From the NCBI RefSeq assembly GCF_016767715.1, contig NZ_CP050145.1, positions 2,914,001 through 2,978,000 of the forward strand: DNA of 64,000 nt, in the 5' to 3' direction. Position 1 is the first letter of the stretch, and every line of letters starts with the position of its first letter. Below the pieces are notes generated by a model, which searched no databases, had not been told where the DNA came from, and saw only the letters and a program-made list of their open reading frames with translations. The translations under genes were made by a program, and so were the position numbers. This document shows, in pieces, positions 18,082 to 27,839 of the stretch. The DNA comes from Mycobacteroides chelonae (GTDB taxonomy: Bacteria; Actinomycetota; Actinomycetes; Mycobacteriales; Mycobacteriaceae).

Positions 18082-18986
18082 CGCAATCGGCGCGGCCGCA
18101 CCAGCAGGACCAGCACCCCGGCCAGGACGATGCCGAAGAGGTTGACCGCCAGTTGCAGCGCGGACAGTCCCGCGATCTCCCATTCCCCCACGGTCGCCGC
18201 CACCACAGCGAAACCCGCTGCGGGCACGGTGGTCACCGAGATGAAGACACCCACCAGCGCGGCCGATTTCGCGGACATCAGCGAGAGCATGCCGGCCGCG
18301 CCCGCCAACAACGCGACCACCAATGAGAACGGCCCCACCTGGAAGATGAAGTCGACCTGCTGCAGTTCACGCACGCTCTTCAAGGTCACCCACCCTGCGC
18401 TCTCGGCGGCCAGCGCCCCGGCGGCAGTCACCGCCATCGCCACTGGGAATCCCACCACCAACGCCAGCAGCGACCGGCGGGCAAGCGACCATTTACGCCG
18501 CACAATCGAAACCGCCAGCGCGGCAAGCGGACCAAACTCCGGCCCGACAACCATGGCACCGACGATGGTGACCGGCGAATCGGTGACCACACCGACCGCG
18601 GCAATCAGGCAGGCCAGACACAAGAAGGCCAGAAAGGTCAGGTTGAGGGCGGATTCCTCGCGGGTGCGCCCAATCAGCTCATCCCAGATGACTGCGTCGG
18701 CGGGGTCGCCTTCGGCGTCGTCCTCGGCCTCGTAGGCGGTCTGCGAGATCACCGTATCGAGCACTTCGGCGGTGATCGATCCCCGCTTGTCGATATCGAT
18801 CGCCTTGAGCCCGTTGAGTACGTCGTTGGCCGTCTCACGAGCCACGTCGGCGGTGATCACGTCACCCGCCGGGCTGATCGCCGCCTCGGTCACCCGCACG
18901 ATGTGCGCGACTCCCGCTGTGGTGGCGAGGAACTCCACCACCTGGTCGGAGAGATCGGCGGGTGCTATGACCCGAACGTGCAGCAC
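18078..18986 (-). CDS. DUF389 integral membrane protein (Rv2571c-like)
   Basis: 302 residues. A cytosolic N-terminal region of about 110 residues is followed by several membrane helices containing the family signature TDSPVTIVGAMVVGPEFGPL and SVTTVPAAGFAVVAA. Function unknown. It starts with GTG 18986, five bases after the aspS stop, so it is expected to be cotranscribed with aspS, as the gene order in M. tuberculosis (Rv2571c–Rv2572c) also suggests. Confidence 0.86.
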   Translation of the reverse strand: MLHVRVIAPADLSDQVVEFLATTAGVAHIVRVTEAAISPAGDVITADVARETANDVLNGLKAIDIDKRGSITAEVLDTVISQTAYEAEDDAEGDPADAVIWDELIGRTREESALNLTFLAFLCLACLIAAVGVVTDSPVTIVGAMVVGPEFGPLAALAVSIVRRKWSLARRSLLALVVGFPVAMAVTAAGALAAESAGWVTLKSVRELQQVDFIFQVGPFSLVVALLAGAAGMLSLMSAKSAALVGVFISVTTVPAAGFAVVAATVGEWEIAGLSALQLAVNLFGIVLAGVLVLLVRPRRLR

Positions 18987-18991
18987 GTGGG

Positions 18992-20782
18992 TTACGCGTC
19001 CGGCTTAGCCGGTTTGTCCGCCTTCTCGGGCTTGGCATCGATGCCCGATTCCTTGCGCTGGGCCGCCGTGATCGGCGCCGGAGCATCCGTGAGCGGATCG
19101 ACACCGCCACCGGACTTCGGGAAGGCGATGACTTCCCGGATCGACGGTGTACCCGCCAGCAACGCGGTCACCCGGTCCCACCCGAAGGCGATGCCGCCAT
19201 GCGGGGGTGCACCGAAGGCGAAGGCGTCCAACAGGAAGCCGAACTTGTCCTGCGCCTCTTCATTGCTGATGCCCATCACCTTGAACACGCGTTCCTGCAC
19301 GTCGCGGCGATGGATACGAATCGATCCGCCGCCGATTTCGTGTCCGTTGCACACGATGTCGTAGGCGTAGGCGAGGGCTGTTCCCGGATCGGTGTCGAAG
19401 GTGTTCTCCGACTCCGGCTTCGGTGAGGTGAAGGCGTGGTGTACGGCGGTCCAGGCGCCCGAACCGACAGCCACATCACCGGCCGCTGTCGCCTCGTCGG
19501 CTGGCTCGAAAAGTGGGGCGTCGACCACCCAGGTAAATGCCCAGGCGTCCGGGTCGATCAATCCGAGACGCTGCGCGACCTCGCCACGCACCGAGCCCAA
19601 CAACGCGCGCGAGGACTTGACCCCGCCGGCAGAGAAGAAGATGCAGTCGCCGGGTTTGGCGCCGACGTGGGCCGCCAGCCCGTCGCGTTCGGCGTCGGTC
19701 AAGTTCTTGGCGACGGGACCGCCGAGGGTGCCATCCTCCGCCACCAGCACGTAGGCCAGACCCTTGTGCCCGCGCTGCTTGGCGAACTCTTGCCAGCCGT
19801 CCAGGGTGCGGCGCGGTTGATCTGCGCCGCCGGGCATCACCACCGCACCCACATAGGGCGCCTGGAATACCCGGAAGCTGGTGTCGGAGAAGTACTCCGT
19901 GCATTCCACCAGCTCCAGTCCGAATCGCAGATCCGGCTTGTCGCTGCCATAGCGGCGCATTGCTTCGGCGTACGTGATGCGGGCGATCGGGGTCGGCACG
20001 TGATAGCCGATCAGATCCCACAGCGCGACCAGAATCTCCTCCGCCAGGGTGATGATGTCGTCCTGGTCCACGAAGCTCATCTCGATATCGAGCTGAGTGA
20101 ACTCGGGCTGACGGTCCGCCCGGAAGTCCTCATCCCGGTAACAGCGCGCGATCTGGTAGTACCGCTCCATACCCGCGACCATCAGCAACTGCTTGAACAA
20201 CTGTGGGCTCTGCGGCAGCGCGTAGAAACTACCCGGCTGCAGACGCGCCGGCACCAGGAAATCGCGCGCACCCTCAGGCGTCGACCGCGTCAGCGTCGGG
20301 GTTTCCACCTCCACGAAATCATGGCGTGCCAGCACGCTTCGTGCCGAAGCGTTTGCCTTGGAGCGCAACCTGATTGCGTTACCCGGCCCCTCGCGGCGCA
20401 GATCCAGGTAGCGATACTTCAGGCGTGCCTCTTCACCTGCGGTCTCGTCCAGCTGGAACGGCAGCGGCGCACTTTCGTTGAGCACGATCAGTTCGGCGGC
20501 GTTGACCTCGATCTGGCCGGTCGGAATCTCGGCGTTGGCGTTGCCCTCTGGCCGGACCTCGACCACACCGGTGACCTCGACACAGAATTCGGCGCGCAAA
20601 CGATGCGCCTGTTCGAGCACCGCGTCGTCACGGAACACCACCTGAGATACGCCGGAGGCATCACGCAGGTCGATGAAGATGACGCCGCCATGGTCGCGCC
20701 GTCGAGCCACCCAGCCGGCAAGCGTCACACGCTGCCCGGCGTCCGACTCCCGCAACGTCCCCGCGTCGTGAGTGCGCAGCAC
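18992..20782 (-). CDS. aspS: aspartyl-tRNA synthetase (bacterial type, probably non-discriminating)
   Basis: Charges tRNA-Asp, and in mycobacteria usually also tRNA-Asn for later amidation. 596 residues, the family length. The N-terminal OB-fold anticodon domain ([19 protein letters not shown]) is followed by class II motifs ([47 protein letters not shown]; and [17 protein letters not shown]). The bacterial GAD insertion is present. It starts with GTG 20782. A C-terminal Lys/Pro tail ([13 protein letters not shown]) is present. The 102 bases upstream separate it from the esterase gene and should contain its promoter. Confidence 0.96.
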   Translation of the reverse strand: MLRTHDAGTLRESDAGQRVTLAGWVARRRDHGGVIFIDLRDASGVSQVVFRDDAVLEQAHRLRAEFCVEVTGVVEVRPEGNANAEIPTGQIEVNAAELIVLNESAPLPFQLDETAGEEARLKYRYLDLRREGPGNAIRLRSKANASARSVLARHDFVEVETPTLTRSTPEGARDFLVPARLQPGSFYALPQSPQLFKQLLMVAGMERYYQIARCYRDEDFRADRQPEFTQLDIEMSFVDQDDIITLAEEILVALWDLIGYHVPTPIARITYAEAMRRYGSDKPDLRFGLELVECTEYFSDTSFRVFQAPYVGAVVMPGGADQPRRTLDGWQEFAKQRGHKGLAYVLVAEDGTLGGPVAKNLTDAERDGLAAHVGAKPGDCIFFSAGGVKSSRALLGSVRGEVAQRLGLIDPDAWAFTWVVDAPLFEPADEATAAGDVAVGSGAWTAVHHAFTSPKPESENTFDTDPGTALAYAYDIVCNGHEIGGGSIRIHRRDVQERVFKVMGISNEEAQDKFGFLLDAFAFGAPPHGGIAFGWDRVTALLAGTPSIREVIAFPKSGGGVDPLTDAPAPITAAQRKESGIDAKPEKADKPAKPDA

Positions 20783-20884
20783 AAAAGATCCCTTCGACAG
20801 TGCTTGTTCTACAAGAGGCCAGTATTAGACGTTTGAGCCTAGCGGCCCGCGTTCGTTGCCCTGTCGGGTGCGCCGTGTCGAGGC

Positions 20885-22366
20885 TCAGTGCACCTGGGCC
20901 CAGGCGATCCGGCGCACCGAGTCGGGATCTTCCATGGTGACGTCGGAGCGAGACCGGATGATTCGGGTGCGTCTGCCGTCCGCGCCGTAGAGCGGCCAGT
21001 CGTCGGGGCTGCCCCCGGTGGCGAAATCCAGCCAAGCTCGCTGCATGCGGCGCCCGACCGAGGGCATCATCCGTGCGCCCAGTGGGCTCAGCAGCATCCC
21101 GACGAAGGAACCGTAGCTGTGGTGGACATGCACGATCTCGCTGCCGTGGGTGGCCCCGAGACCCAGGAGCCGGAGGCCCCATGCCGTGTGGTCGAACCTG
21201 TACATGTAAGTGTCGACAAAGGCGCTGTAGGCATCGGCGAAAGCCCACATGGGCGCGGCGAACATGGCATCGGAACCCACCGCCACCAGCGCCGAACGGC
21301 TCGGGTACTGCGGGTACGCGGCAATGATCGCGTCTTGATACTCCGGGCCTATCCGATTGAAGTAACCGTTGACGGTCGGCTCGGTGGTGGGCAGCATCGG
21401 CGGTTTTACGCGCGCGAACATCGACGCCTCGTGGCTGTTTGACCCGATGATGAGCGGCACCTGATGCACCTCGCCGCGTCGCGCAGCCTCAACAGGGTGA
21501 TGCGGCAGCAGATCGGTGCCGTGCGTCAGCCCGTAGCCCAGGACAGGAGTCTCGGTCGCGCTCTCGATCTGCAGCTTGGCTGCACCGCGGCGCAGCTCCC
21601 GTTGCGGCAAGACCTTGAGCCGACTGGGATCGGTCACATCGAGCAGTTCGAGATACCGATGTGCACGCCGGTCCCGCAGCGCCTTGTCGGCAATCAGCGG
21701 CAATGCCGGGCTCTGCGCGATGGCACGCCCGAACAGACCCCCTGCTGCCGGAGTCGCCAGCAGTGCCAGCACCGACGTCGCCCCGGCCGACTCGCCGAAG
21801 ATCGTGACGCGGTCAGGGTCACCGCCGAACGCCGCGATGTTGTCACGCACCCACGTCAGCGCCGCGATTTGATCACGCAGCGCCAGGTTGTCGTCGAAAC
21901 CTTCACCCAGGGCACTGAGTTCCAGCCCGCCCAGGGCTCCGATCCGGTAGGTGACGTTGACGACCACGACGTTGCCGTTGGCCGCGAGCCGCGCACCGCT
22001 GTAGAGCTCCAGCTGTCCGGCGCCGAAAACGAAGGCTCCCCCCGGAATCCACACCATGACGGGCAGGTTTGCGTGGATGTCCGGTGACCAGACCGTGACC
22101 GTCAGGCAGTCTTCGCCGCGAACCTTGGGGTCGTCCCGGCCTGCGCCCACGAACGATTTTCCTTGCGGAGGCAATGGCGCGTGCTCGATGGCGTCACGTA
22201 CGCCGTCCCAGGGTTCCAAGGGGACAGGTGCCAGGAACCTGAGCTGCTCTACCGGCTGACGCGCGTACGGCACCCCGCGCCAGACCGAAACACCGCCTTC
22301 GGTGGTTCCGCGCAGGTCCCCCAACGGCGTGCGCACGACGGTCGGCAGGGCGACGTCAACGGCCAC
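20885..22366 (-). CDS. type B carboxylesterase/lipase family protein
   Basis: 493 residues, alpha/beta hydrolase of the COesterase family. Visible are the EDCL signature (RGEDCLTVTVW), the oxyanion region IPGGAFVFGAG, the nucleophile elbow GESAGATSV (Ser193) and the catalytic His in ATHGSEIVHVHH. No signal peptide is present, so it is probably cytosolic. GTG 22366 is used; TTG 22387 is an alternative with GGAGCG close upstream. The open frame extends further upstream but that part has no conserved sequence and crosses into the divergent zinc-peptidase gene. Substrate unknown. Confidence 0.85.
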   Translation of the reverse strand: MAVDVALPTVVRTPLGDLRGTTEGGVSVWRGVPYARQPVEQLRFLAPVPLEPWDGVRDAIEHAPLPPQGKSFVGAGRDDPKVRGEDCLTVTVWSPDIHANLPVMVWIPGGAFVFGAGQLELYSGARLAANGNVVVVNVTYRIGALGGLELSALGEGFDDNLALRDQIAALTWVRDNIAAFGGDPDRVTIFGESAGATSVLALLATPAAGGLFGRAIAQSPALPLIADKALRDRRAHRYLELLDVTDPSRLKVLPQRELRRGAAKLQIESATETPVLGYGLTHGTDLLPHHPVEAARRGEVHQVPLIIGSNSHEASMFARVKPPMLPTTEPTVNGYFNRIGPEYQDAIIAAYPQYPSRSALVAVGSDAMFAAPMWAFADAYSAFVDTYMYRFDHTAWGLRLLGLGATHGSEIVHVHHSYGSFVGMLLSPLGARMMPSVGRRMQRAWLDFATGGSPDDWPLYGADGRRTRIIRSRSDVTMEDPDSVRRIAWAQVH

Positions 22367-22547
22367 GCATCGAATCGTAATGCGCAAGAGCGCTCCAGAG
22401 CCGATAGGCCCCGCCGGAAAGTCCCGGACCCGACATGAACTCTTCGCCATGTAGCGGTACGTGCGTCTGTGGAGTATGCAAAGGTATCGGCAGCCGGCAG
22501 CAGTCAATAGCTGAGTGGCAGAGCTACGACACGGGAGTGACAGACCA

Positions 22548-23435
22548 ATGACCTTCAACGAAGGCATGCAGATCGACACCAGCACCACCTCGGGTGGCGG
22601 CATGGGGCGCGGCCCCAAGATGGCCATCGGCGGCGGCGTCGGCGGGTTGCTGATCGCGGTGGTGGTGTTGCTGCTCGGCGGCGACCCGAGCCAGGTTCTG
22701 CAACAACAAGGCCAGCAGCAGGCAGGCCCCGCGCAGGAACAGGCGCAGGACTTCAGCCACTGCAAGACAGGCGCCGACGCGAACAAGTCGTTGGACTGCC
22801 GCATCATCGCCACCGGGAACTCGGTGGATGCCGTGTGGACGCAGATCCTCGGGCCCAAGTACCCGCGGCCGGGCGTGAAGCTGTTCAGCGGTCAGGTGAA
22901 CACCGGATGCGGCGCCGCCTCCACGGAGGTCGGCCCCTTCTACTGCCCCGCCGACCAAACCGCGTACTTCGATACCAGCTTTTTCCAGGTGCTGGTGGAC
23001 CAGTTCGGATCCAGTGGTGGCCCGTTGGCCCAGGAGTACGTGGTGGCGCACGAGTTCGGGCATCACGTACAGAACTTGTTCGGCGTGCTGGGTAAGAACC
23101 ACCGTTGCGCCGAGGGGCAAGCAGGTGGCGGCGTGTGCACCGAGCTGCAGGCCGACTGCTACGCCGGCGTATGGGCAAAGCATGCCTCGACCACCGTCCA
23201 GGAAGGCAGCGGCGTTCCGTTCCTGAAACCCTTGACGGAGCAAGACATTCGGGATGCATTGTCGGCAGCGTCCTCCGTGGGCGATGACCGGATCCAGAAG
23301 CGGGCCACGGGGCGGGTCAACCCCGAGGCGTGGTCGCACGGCTCATCCGAGCAGCGTCAGCGGTGGTTTACCCAGGGGTACGACACCGGCGACTTCCGCA
23401 CCTGCGACACCTTCAACGCCGACAATCTGAACTAG
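22548..23435 (+). CDS. neutral zinc metallopeptidase, membrane-anchored (Rv2575-like)
   Basis: 295 residues. A single membrane segment spans about residues 26–44, followed by a Gln-rich linker and the YpfJ-type metallopeptidase domain with HEFGHH (H168, E169, H172) and a downstream TELQADCYAGVW block that supplies the third ligand. Three to four cysteines in the extracytoplasmic part may form disulphides. ATG 22548 has GGGAG about 10 bases upstream and gives the conserved start MTFNEGMQIDTSTTS. The catalytic domain should face the cell envelope. Substrates are unknown to me. Confidence 0.9.
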   Translation: MTFNEGMQIDTSTTSGGGMGRGPKMAIGGGVGGLLIAVVVLLLGGDPSQVLQQQGQQQAGPAQEQAQDFSHCKTGADANKSLDCRIIATGNSVDAVWTQILGPKYPRPGVKLFSGQVNTGCGAASTEVGPFYCPADQTAYFDTSFFQVLVDQFGSSGGPLAQEYVVAHEFGHHVQNLFGVLGKNHRCAEGQAGGGVCTELQADCYAGVWAKHASTTVQEGSGVPFLKPLTEQDIRDALSAASSVGDDRIQKRATGRVNPEAWSHGSSEQRQRWFTQGYDTGDFRTCDTFNADNLN

Positions 23436-23451
23436 GCCCGGCGCCCGGCGA

Positions 23452-24459
23452 TCAGAACAGTGTGGGCTCCAACGCGGGCGTCAATTTAACTGGCCTCGTA
23501 GGGGTTTCCTCACGATGCGACGCCAGCCCGTGCTTACTCACCAATGGCCCCACACGATCACGCAGCCACGCCCGGTACTCGGCGGGTACGTACGCGCCCT
23601 TGCGGTACAGCTCCCGGTATCGACCGACGAGTTCGGGGTGCGCTTGCGATACCCATGACATGAACCAGCCGCGTGTTGTCCCACGCAAGTGCAGAGGAAA
23701 CACGGTGACACCGGCGGCACCGGCATCGGCGATGCGGCCCAATAGGTCGTCGAGATGCTCCACCGTGTCGGTGAGGAACGGAAGCACCGGCGCCACCATC
23801 ACGTGCGGTTCAAACCCGGCCTCACGCGCCGCGGCGATCAGCGACAGCCTCGCCTGCGGTGTCGGCACCCCCGGCTCAACCGCCTGGTGCAACGTCTCGT
23901 CGCCGATGGCCAGCGATACTCCCAGGCTCACCGGGACCTGCTGGGCCGCCTCGGCGAGCAGCGGCAGATCCCGGCGCAGCAGGGTGCCCTTGGTGAGAAT
24001 CGACACCGGCGTTCCCGAATCCGCCAGGGCCGCAATAACTCCCGGCATCAGCTGATAGCGCCCCTCGGCCCGTTGATAGGGATCGGTGTTGGTACCCAGT
24101 GCGACCGTCTCACGGTTCCAGGACTTTCGCCCCAGTTCCTTCCTGAGCACCGGCACCAGATTGGTCTTCACGATGATCTGACTGTCAAAGTCGGCGCCGC
24201 TGTCAAACTCCAGATATTCGTGGGTCGGACGCGCGAAACAGTAGCGACAGGCATGCGCGCATCCACGAAACGCGTTGACAGTAAACCGAAACGGCAGCAT
24301 CGACACCGCGGGCACCTTGTTGAGCGCGGACTTACACAACACCTCATGAAAGGTGATGCCCTCGAACTCGGGCGTACGGACGCTGCGCACCAAGCCAATA
24401 CGTTCCAAGCCAGGGAGTGCACCGTCGTCGGCCGCCAGCGTCTGACCATCCCACCGCAT
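23452..24459 (-). CDS. radical SAM protein, Rv2578c family (SOS-regulated)
   Basis: 335 residues. The radical-SAM cluster motif is C67-x3-C71-x2-C74 in RGCAHACRYCF, followed by spore-photoproduct-lyase-like blocks (VALGTNTDPYQRAEGRY, ILTKGTLLRRDLPLL, MVAPVLPFLTDT, GVTVFPLHLRG). It begins MRWDGQTLAADDGALPGL from ATG 24459; the open frame continues upstream through the LexA box, so a longer protein is rejected. A perfect LexA box (24470–24481) sits 10 bases upstream. DNA-damage-related function is inferred from the SOS box and the lyase-like blocks; the actual reaction is unknown. Confidence 0.9.
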   Translation of the reverse strand: MRWDGQTLAADDGALPGLERIGLVRSVRTPEFEGITFHEVLCKSALNKVPAVSMLPFRFTVNAFRGCAHACRYCFARPTHEYLEFDSGADFDSQIIVKTNLVPVLRKELGRKSWNRETVALGTNTDPYQRAEGRYQLMPGVIAALADSGTPVSILTKGTLLRRDLPLLAEAAQQVPVSLGVSLAIGDETLHQAVEPGVPTPQARLSLIAAAREAGFEPHVMVAPVLPFLTDTVEHLDDLLGRIADAGAAGVTVFPLHLRGTTRGWFMSWVSQAHPELVGRYRELYRKGAYVPAEYRAWLRDRVGPLVSKHGLASHREETPTRPVKLTPALEPTLF

Positions 24460-24469
24460 ACCCTTATGC

Positions 24470-24481
24470 GAACATATGTTC
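24470..24481. promoter_or_regulatory. LexA-binding SOS box
   Basis: GAACATATGTTC is a perfect palindrome and fits the mycobacterial SOS consensus GAACNNNNGTTC. It lies between the divergent radical-SAM gene (start 24459) and the VOC gene (start 24538), 10 bases from the former. The M. tuberculosis counterpart of the radical-SAM gene is known to me as a LexA/SOS-regulon member. Confidence 0.9.
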
Positions 24482-24537
24482 GATACCGCTGTCAATCCCC
24501 TCATCCAGTGTCGGAACACAAAACTAGGCTGGGTTTC

Positions 24538-24969
24538 ATGAAGCAGCAGTTGCACTTCGTCACCATTGCCGCAACGGATCTGGATGCGACGCGACATTTC
24601 TATGGCGCGTTGGGCTGGACTCCACTGCTCGACGTGGAAGGCGAGATCGTCTTCTACCAGTCAGCACCCGGGCAGCTGCTGGGCTTCTTCCTGGCAGACA
24701 AGTTCAACGAAGATCTCGCCACACCCGGTGACCATTCGCGAGTCTCCGGGATCACCCTGGCACACAACGTCGATTCTCCCGAGGACGTGACCGCGCTCTC
24801 CGGCACGATGGCGGCCGCCGGCGGCACGGTTCTCAAGCCGCCGCAGCCGGGGCAATTCGGCGGGGTGTTCCACGCCCACATTCAGGACCCCAACGGGCTG
24901 ATCTGGGAAATCGCCCATAACCCCGGCTGGCGGATAGACCCGGACGGCGTCGTGTACCTCGGCAGCTGA
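24538..24969 (+). CDS. VOC (glyoxalase/bleomycin-resistance) family protein
   Basis: 143 residues with the paired beta-alpha-beta-beta-beta architecture of the VOC superfamily: MKQQLHFVTIAATDLDATRHFYGALGW at the start and FHAHIQDPNGLIWEIAHNPGW near the end, where H and E residues are probable metal ligands. The start is ATG 24538. It is divergent from the SOS radical-SAM gene, and the shared 78-base gap contains the LexA box, so damage induction is possible. Substrate unknown. Confidence 0.85.
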   Translation: MKQQLHFVTIAATDLDATRHFYGALGWTPLLDVEGEIVFYQSAPGQLLGFFLADKFNEDLATPGDHSRVSGITLAHNVDSPEDVTALSGTMAAAGGTVLKPPQPGQFGGVFHAHIQDPNGLIWEIAHNPGWRIDPDGVVYLGS

Positions 24970-25012
24970 GCATCCAGATGCACTCCAGGTGCCGCCCTGG
25001 TTGACTGACCGC

Positions 25013-25363
25013 GTGACGGATACCCCAACCGAGCTCTTGTTCTCCTATGGCACCCTGCAGCAGGCCGAGGTCCAGCGCACCACGTTCGGGCAGGAACTGG
25101 ACGGCCATGCCGATGCCATCGTGGGATTCGATCTGGACTACGTGACCATCACCGACCCGCATGTCATCGCGACCAGCGGCAGCGACCGCCACCCCATCCT
25201 GCGCCCCTCGGCTGATTCCGCAGCGCAGGTCCCTGGCACGGTCTTCTCGATCACCGCGGAGCAGCTGGCCGCTGCCGACGAGTACGAAGTCGATGACTAC
25301 CAACGCATTTCGGTGCCATTACGCTCGGGCGCGACGGCCTGGGTCTACGTATTCGCCGGCTAG
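25013..25363 (+). CDS. gamma-glutamylcyclotransferase-like (AIG2) protein
   Basis: 116 residues. The AIG2/GGCT fold is shown by LLFSYGTLQQAEVQ (YGTL substrate loop) near the N-terminus and the acidic block ITAEQLAAADEYEVDDYQR, then SGATAWVYVF at the end. GTG 25013 is chosen; a GTG at 24989 would add eight non-conserved residues. Reaction assumed to be cyclisation or hydrolysis of gamma-glutamyl amines; substrate unknown. It ends 4 bases from the convergent secreted protein gene. Confidence 0.78.
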   Translation: MTDTPTELLFSYGTLQQAEVQRTTFGQELDGHADAIVGFDLDYVTITDPHVIATSGSDRHPILRPSADSAAQVPGTVFSITAEQLAAADEYEVDDYQRISVPLRSGATAWVYVFAG

Positions 25364-25367
25364 CGGG

Positions 25368-25799
25368 TTACCACTTTCGCAGCGAGCAGGTGACGGCGGT
25401 TTCGCCATCGGCCTGGGTGGCCAGGGCACCATCCACGTACACCTCACAGTGGAAGACAGGTGCGCCGGTAACGGCCTTGGCCGCCGCGCTCGCACTCACA
25501 TATGCCCACTGAGTCGGATCGTTCAACGTGGTCTCCACGACGAATGGAGCATCGGGTGCGATGCGGGTCGATGCGCGCACCAGATACTTGCTCGACTCCG
25601 AGTCATACGCCGATGCGCTCGGCGGCTCGTTCTGCAGCACAAGGGTCTGCGACAGGAAGTCACGGTCGGAGCTGATCACATACTTCACCTGGTGCGGTGC
25701 CGCCTCCGCCATCGGGGCCATGGCCATCGACGCCAGCGTCAACGTTGCGGTACTGGTCGTGGCGAGCAGAGCTGCTGTGATACGTCCCATACGTGTCAT
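25368..25799 (-). CDS. secreted MmpS-like small protein
   Basis: 143 residues. Signal peptide at residues 1–33 (hydrophobic 8–28, probable cleavage after AEA). The mature part begins [13 protein letters not shown] and ends with FHCEVYVDG…AVTCSLRKW, a layout and Cys pair reminiscent of the extracytoplasmic domain of MmpS accessory proteins, but without a retained membrane anchor. The position corresponds to Rv2576c. Its ATG overlaps the hisS stop (ATGA), so it is cotranscribed with hisS here. Function unknown. Confidence 0.7.
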   Translation of the reverse strand: MTRMGRITAALLATTSTATLTLASMAMAPMAEAAPHQVKYVISSDRDFLSQTLVLQNEPPSASAYDSESSKYLVRASTRIAPDAPFVVETTLNDPTQWAYVSASAAAKAVTGAPVFHCEVYVDGALATQADGETAVTCSLRKW

Positions 25800-27070
25800 A
25801 TCCGCGATGCTAGCCGCGCCGTTACTTCGTCGACAATCGAACCGATCGGCACGGGCTGCTGAACTCCGTCCGCCAGCGTCTTGAGCTCGATGTTTCCCTC
25901 ACCGATTTCCCGGTCCCCGGCGACCAGCGCAATCGAGGCTCCAGAGCGATCGGCGCCGCGCATCGCTCCCTTGAGCCCGCGGTCGCCGTACGCGATATCG
26001 GTGCGAATACCCGCGGTGCGCAGTTGCGCCGCCACCTTGACGAGCGCCGATTTCGCGTCCTGTCCAAGGGGCACGCAGAACACCTCGCAGCGACCGCTAT
26101 CGCCCACCGTCACACCCTCGGCCTGCAGGGCGAGCAGGGTTCTGTCCACACCGAGCCCAAATCCGATACCCGACAACGACTGTCCACCAAGCTGCGCCAT
26201 CAGTCCGTCATAGCGACCTCCGCCACCGATCCCGGATTGCGCACCGAGGCCGTCATGCACGAACTCGAATGTGGTCTTGGTGTAGTAGTCAAGGCCGCGC
26301 ACCAGCCGGGGGTTCACCACGTATTGCACGCCCAGCGCATCCAGATGGCCCAGAACCTGATCGAAATGTGCCTTGGACTCCTCAGAGAGATGGTCGAGCA
26401 TGAGTGGCGCATCGGCCGTCATCTCGCGCACCTCGGGGCGTTTGTCGTCGAGCACCCGAATCGGGTTGATACGGGCCCGCTCTCGCGTCGCCTCATCCAA
26501 ATCCAAGCCAAAGAGAAATTCCTGCAACAGCTCTCGGTACTGCGGGCGGCAGGAGGCGTCGCCCAGCGAGCTGATCTCCAACCGGAAGCCGGTCAGGCCC
26601 AGAGAGCGGTACCCGGCGTCGGCGATGGCGATCACCTCAGCGTCCAGGGCCGGATCGTCCACGCCGATCGCTTCCACGCCGACCTGCTGCAGCTGACGGT
26701 AGCGACCGGCCTGCGGTCGCTCATAGCGGAAAAAGGGGCCGGCGTAACGCAGTTTCATCGGAAGCTGGCCACGATCCAGGCCATGCTCGATGACCGCACG
26801 CATCACCGAGGCCGTGCCCTCCGGACGTAAGGTCACCGACCGATCACCGCGGTCGGCGAAGGTGTACATCTCCTTGCTCACCACATCGGTGGACTCGCCC
26901 ACTCCACGCGCGAACAGCCCGGTGTCCTCGAACACGGGCAGCTCGATGTAGCCGTACCCGGCCAGCCGTGCCTGCTCCAGTAGCCCGTCACGAACAGCCA
27001 GGAACTGCGCGGAGTCCGGCGGCACATAATCCGGGATGCCCTTGGGGGCACTAAAAGTCTTCTCGCTCAC
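25796..27070 (-). CDS. hisS: histidyl-tRNA synthetase
   Basis: Charges tRNA-His. 424 residues. Class II motif 1 region ([32 protein letters not shown]), motif 2 ([33 protein letters not shown]), the HisA signatures ([17 protein letters not shown]) and GGGGRYDGL are all seen, then the C-terminal anticodon-binding domain. GTG 27070 overlaps the stop of the upstream metallo-hydrolase gene by 4 bases (GTGA), indicating translational coupling. Confidence 0.96.
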   Translation of the reverse strand: MSEKTFSAPKGIPDYVPPDSAQFLAVRDGLLEQARLAGYGYIELPVFEDTGLFARGVGESTDVVSKEMYTFADRGDRSVTLRPEGTASVMRAVIEHGLDRGQLPMKLRYAGPFFRYERPQAGRYRQLQQVGVEAIGVDDPALDAEVIAIADAGYRSLGLTGFRLEISSLGDASCRPQYRELLQEFLFGLDLDEATRERARINPIRVLDDKRPEVREMTADAPLMLDHLSEESKAHFDQVLGHLDALGVQYVVNPRLVRGLDYYTKTTFEFVHDGLGAQSGIGGGGRYDGLMAQLGGQSLSGIGFGLGVDRTLLALQAEGVTVGDSGRCEVFCVPLGQDAKSALVKVAAQLRTAGIRTDIAYGDRGLKGAMRGADRSGASIALVAGDREIGEGNIELKTLADGVQQPVPIGSIVDEVTARLASRI

Positions 27071-27738
27071 TGGATTCCCTCGAGAAACGGGTTGGCGCGA
27101 CGCTCGTCGCCGATGCTGGTGGCGTTGCCGTGCCCCGGCAACACGACGGTGGAGTCGTCGCGGGTGAGCAACTTGGCCGCAATGGAATCAAGCAGCTGCT
27201 GATGGTTCCCACCGGGCAGATCGGTGCGCCCGATCGACATCTGGAAGAGGGTGTCTCCGCTGAAGACCACGTCGATGGGCCCGTTGTCACTGTCGACCTC
27301 GATGCCGAACACCACAGAGCCACGGGTGTGCCCTGGCGTGTGGTCGACGGTGAGTGTGATCCCGGCGAGCTCGAGCTTGTCCCCATCACCGATCTCGACG
27401 AGCTCCTTGGGCTCGGTGAACTCCACGCCCTGGATGAACTGAGCCAGCCCCGGACCGATGCCGGCGAGCGGGTCGGCGAGCATCACGCGGTCGTCGGGGT
27501 GGATGTAGACGGGAATCCCGTACTCATCGGCGAGCGGCTGCGCGGTCCAGGTGTGATCCAGATGCCCATGAGTGAGTAGCACCGCCTCAGGGGTGAGGTC
27601 GCGCTCGGCGAGGATCTCCTTGACACCAGGGATCGCCTCCTGGCCGGGGTCGACGATGACGGCAGGGCCGCCCTCGTGGGGCGCCACGATATAGCAGTTC
27701 GTGGCGAACATGCCCGCGGGAAAACCGGTGATCAGCAC
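27067..27738 (-). CDS. metallo-beta-lactamase-fold hydrolase, glyoxalase II-like (Rv2581c-like)
   Basis: 223 residues. Metal motif THGHLDHTW (HxHxDH), [26 protein letters not shown] and [20 protein letters not shown] are present, the complete set for a di-metal glyoxalase II-type thioesterase. It is cytosolic, first gene of an operon with hisS and the small secreted protein. It starts with GTG 27738. Its divergent neighbour is ppiB, 101 bases away. Actual substrate unknown; hydrolysis of S-lactoylglutathione-like thioesters is only the family norm. Confidence 0.88.
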   Translation of the reverse strand: MLITGFPAGMFATNCYIVAPHEGGPAVIVDPGQEAIPGVKEILAERDLTPEAVLLTHGHLDHTWTAQPLADEYGIPVYIHPDDRVMLADPLAGIGPGLAQFIQGVEFTEPKELVEIGDGDKLELAGITLTVDHTPGHTRGSVVFGIEVDSDNGPIDVVFSGDTLFQMSIGRTDLPGGNHQQLLDSIAAKLLTRDDSTVVLPGHGNATSIGDERRANPFLEGIQ

Positions 27739-27839
27739 CCGACCAGCTTAGGCGGCGGGTCCTGCCCCATCTCTCAGGTGTGGCTGGCACACTCTCTGGC
27801 GACCCAAATTCTTCAACGAAAGCCCTAAAGGAGAACCCG

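Noticed and set aside
19436-20836. Plus-strand open frame of 466 codons opposite aspS
   Set aside because: Antisense shadow of a fully conserved synthetase; no recognisable sequence.
22367-22858. Upstream extension of the esterase gene (N-terminal 164 residues)
   Set aside because: It crosses the divergent zinc-peptidase gene and lacks esterase sequence; the alpha/beta-hydrolase N-terminus starts near 22366.
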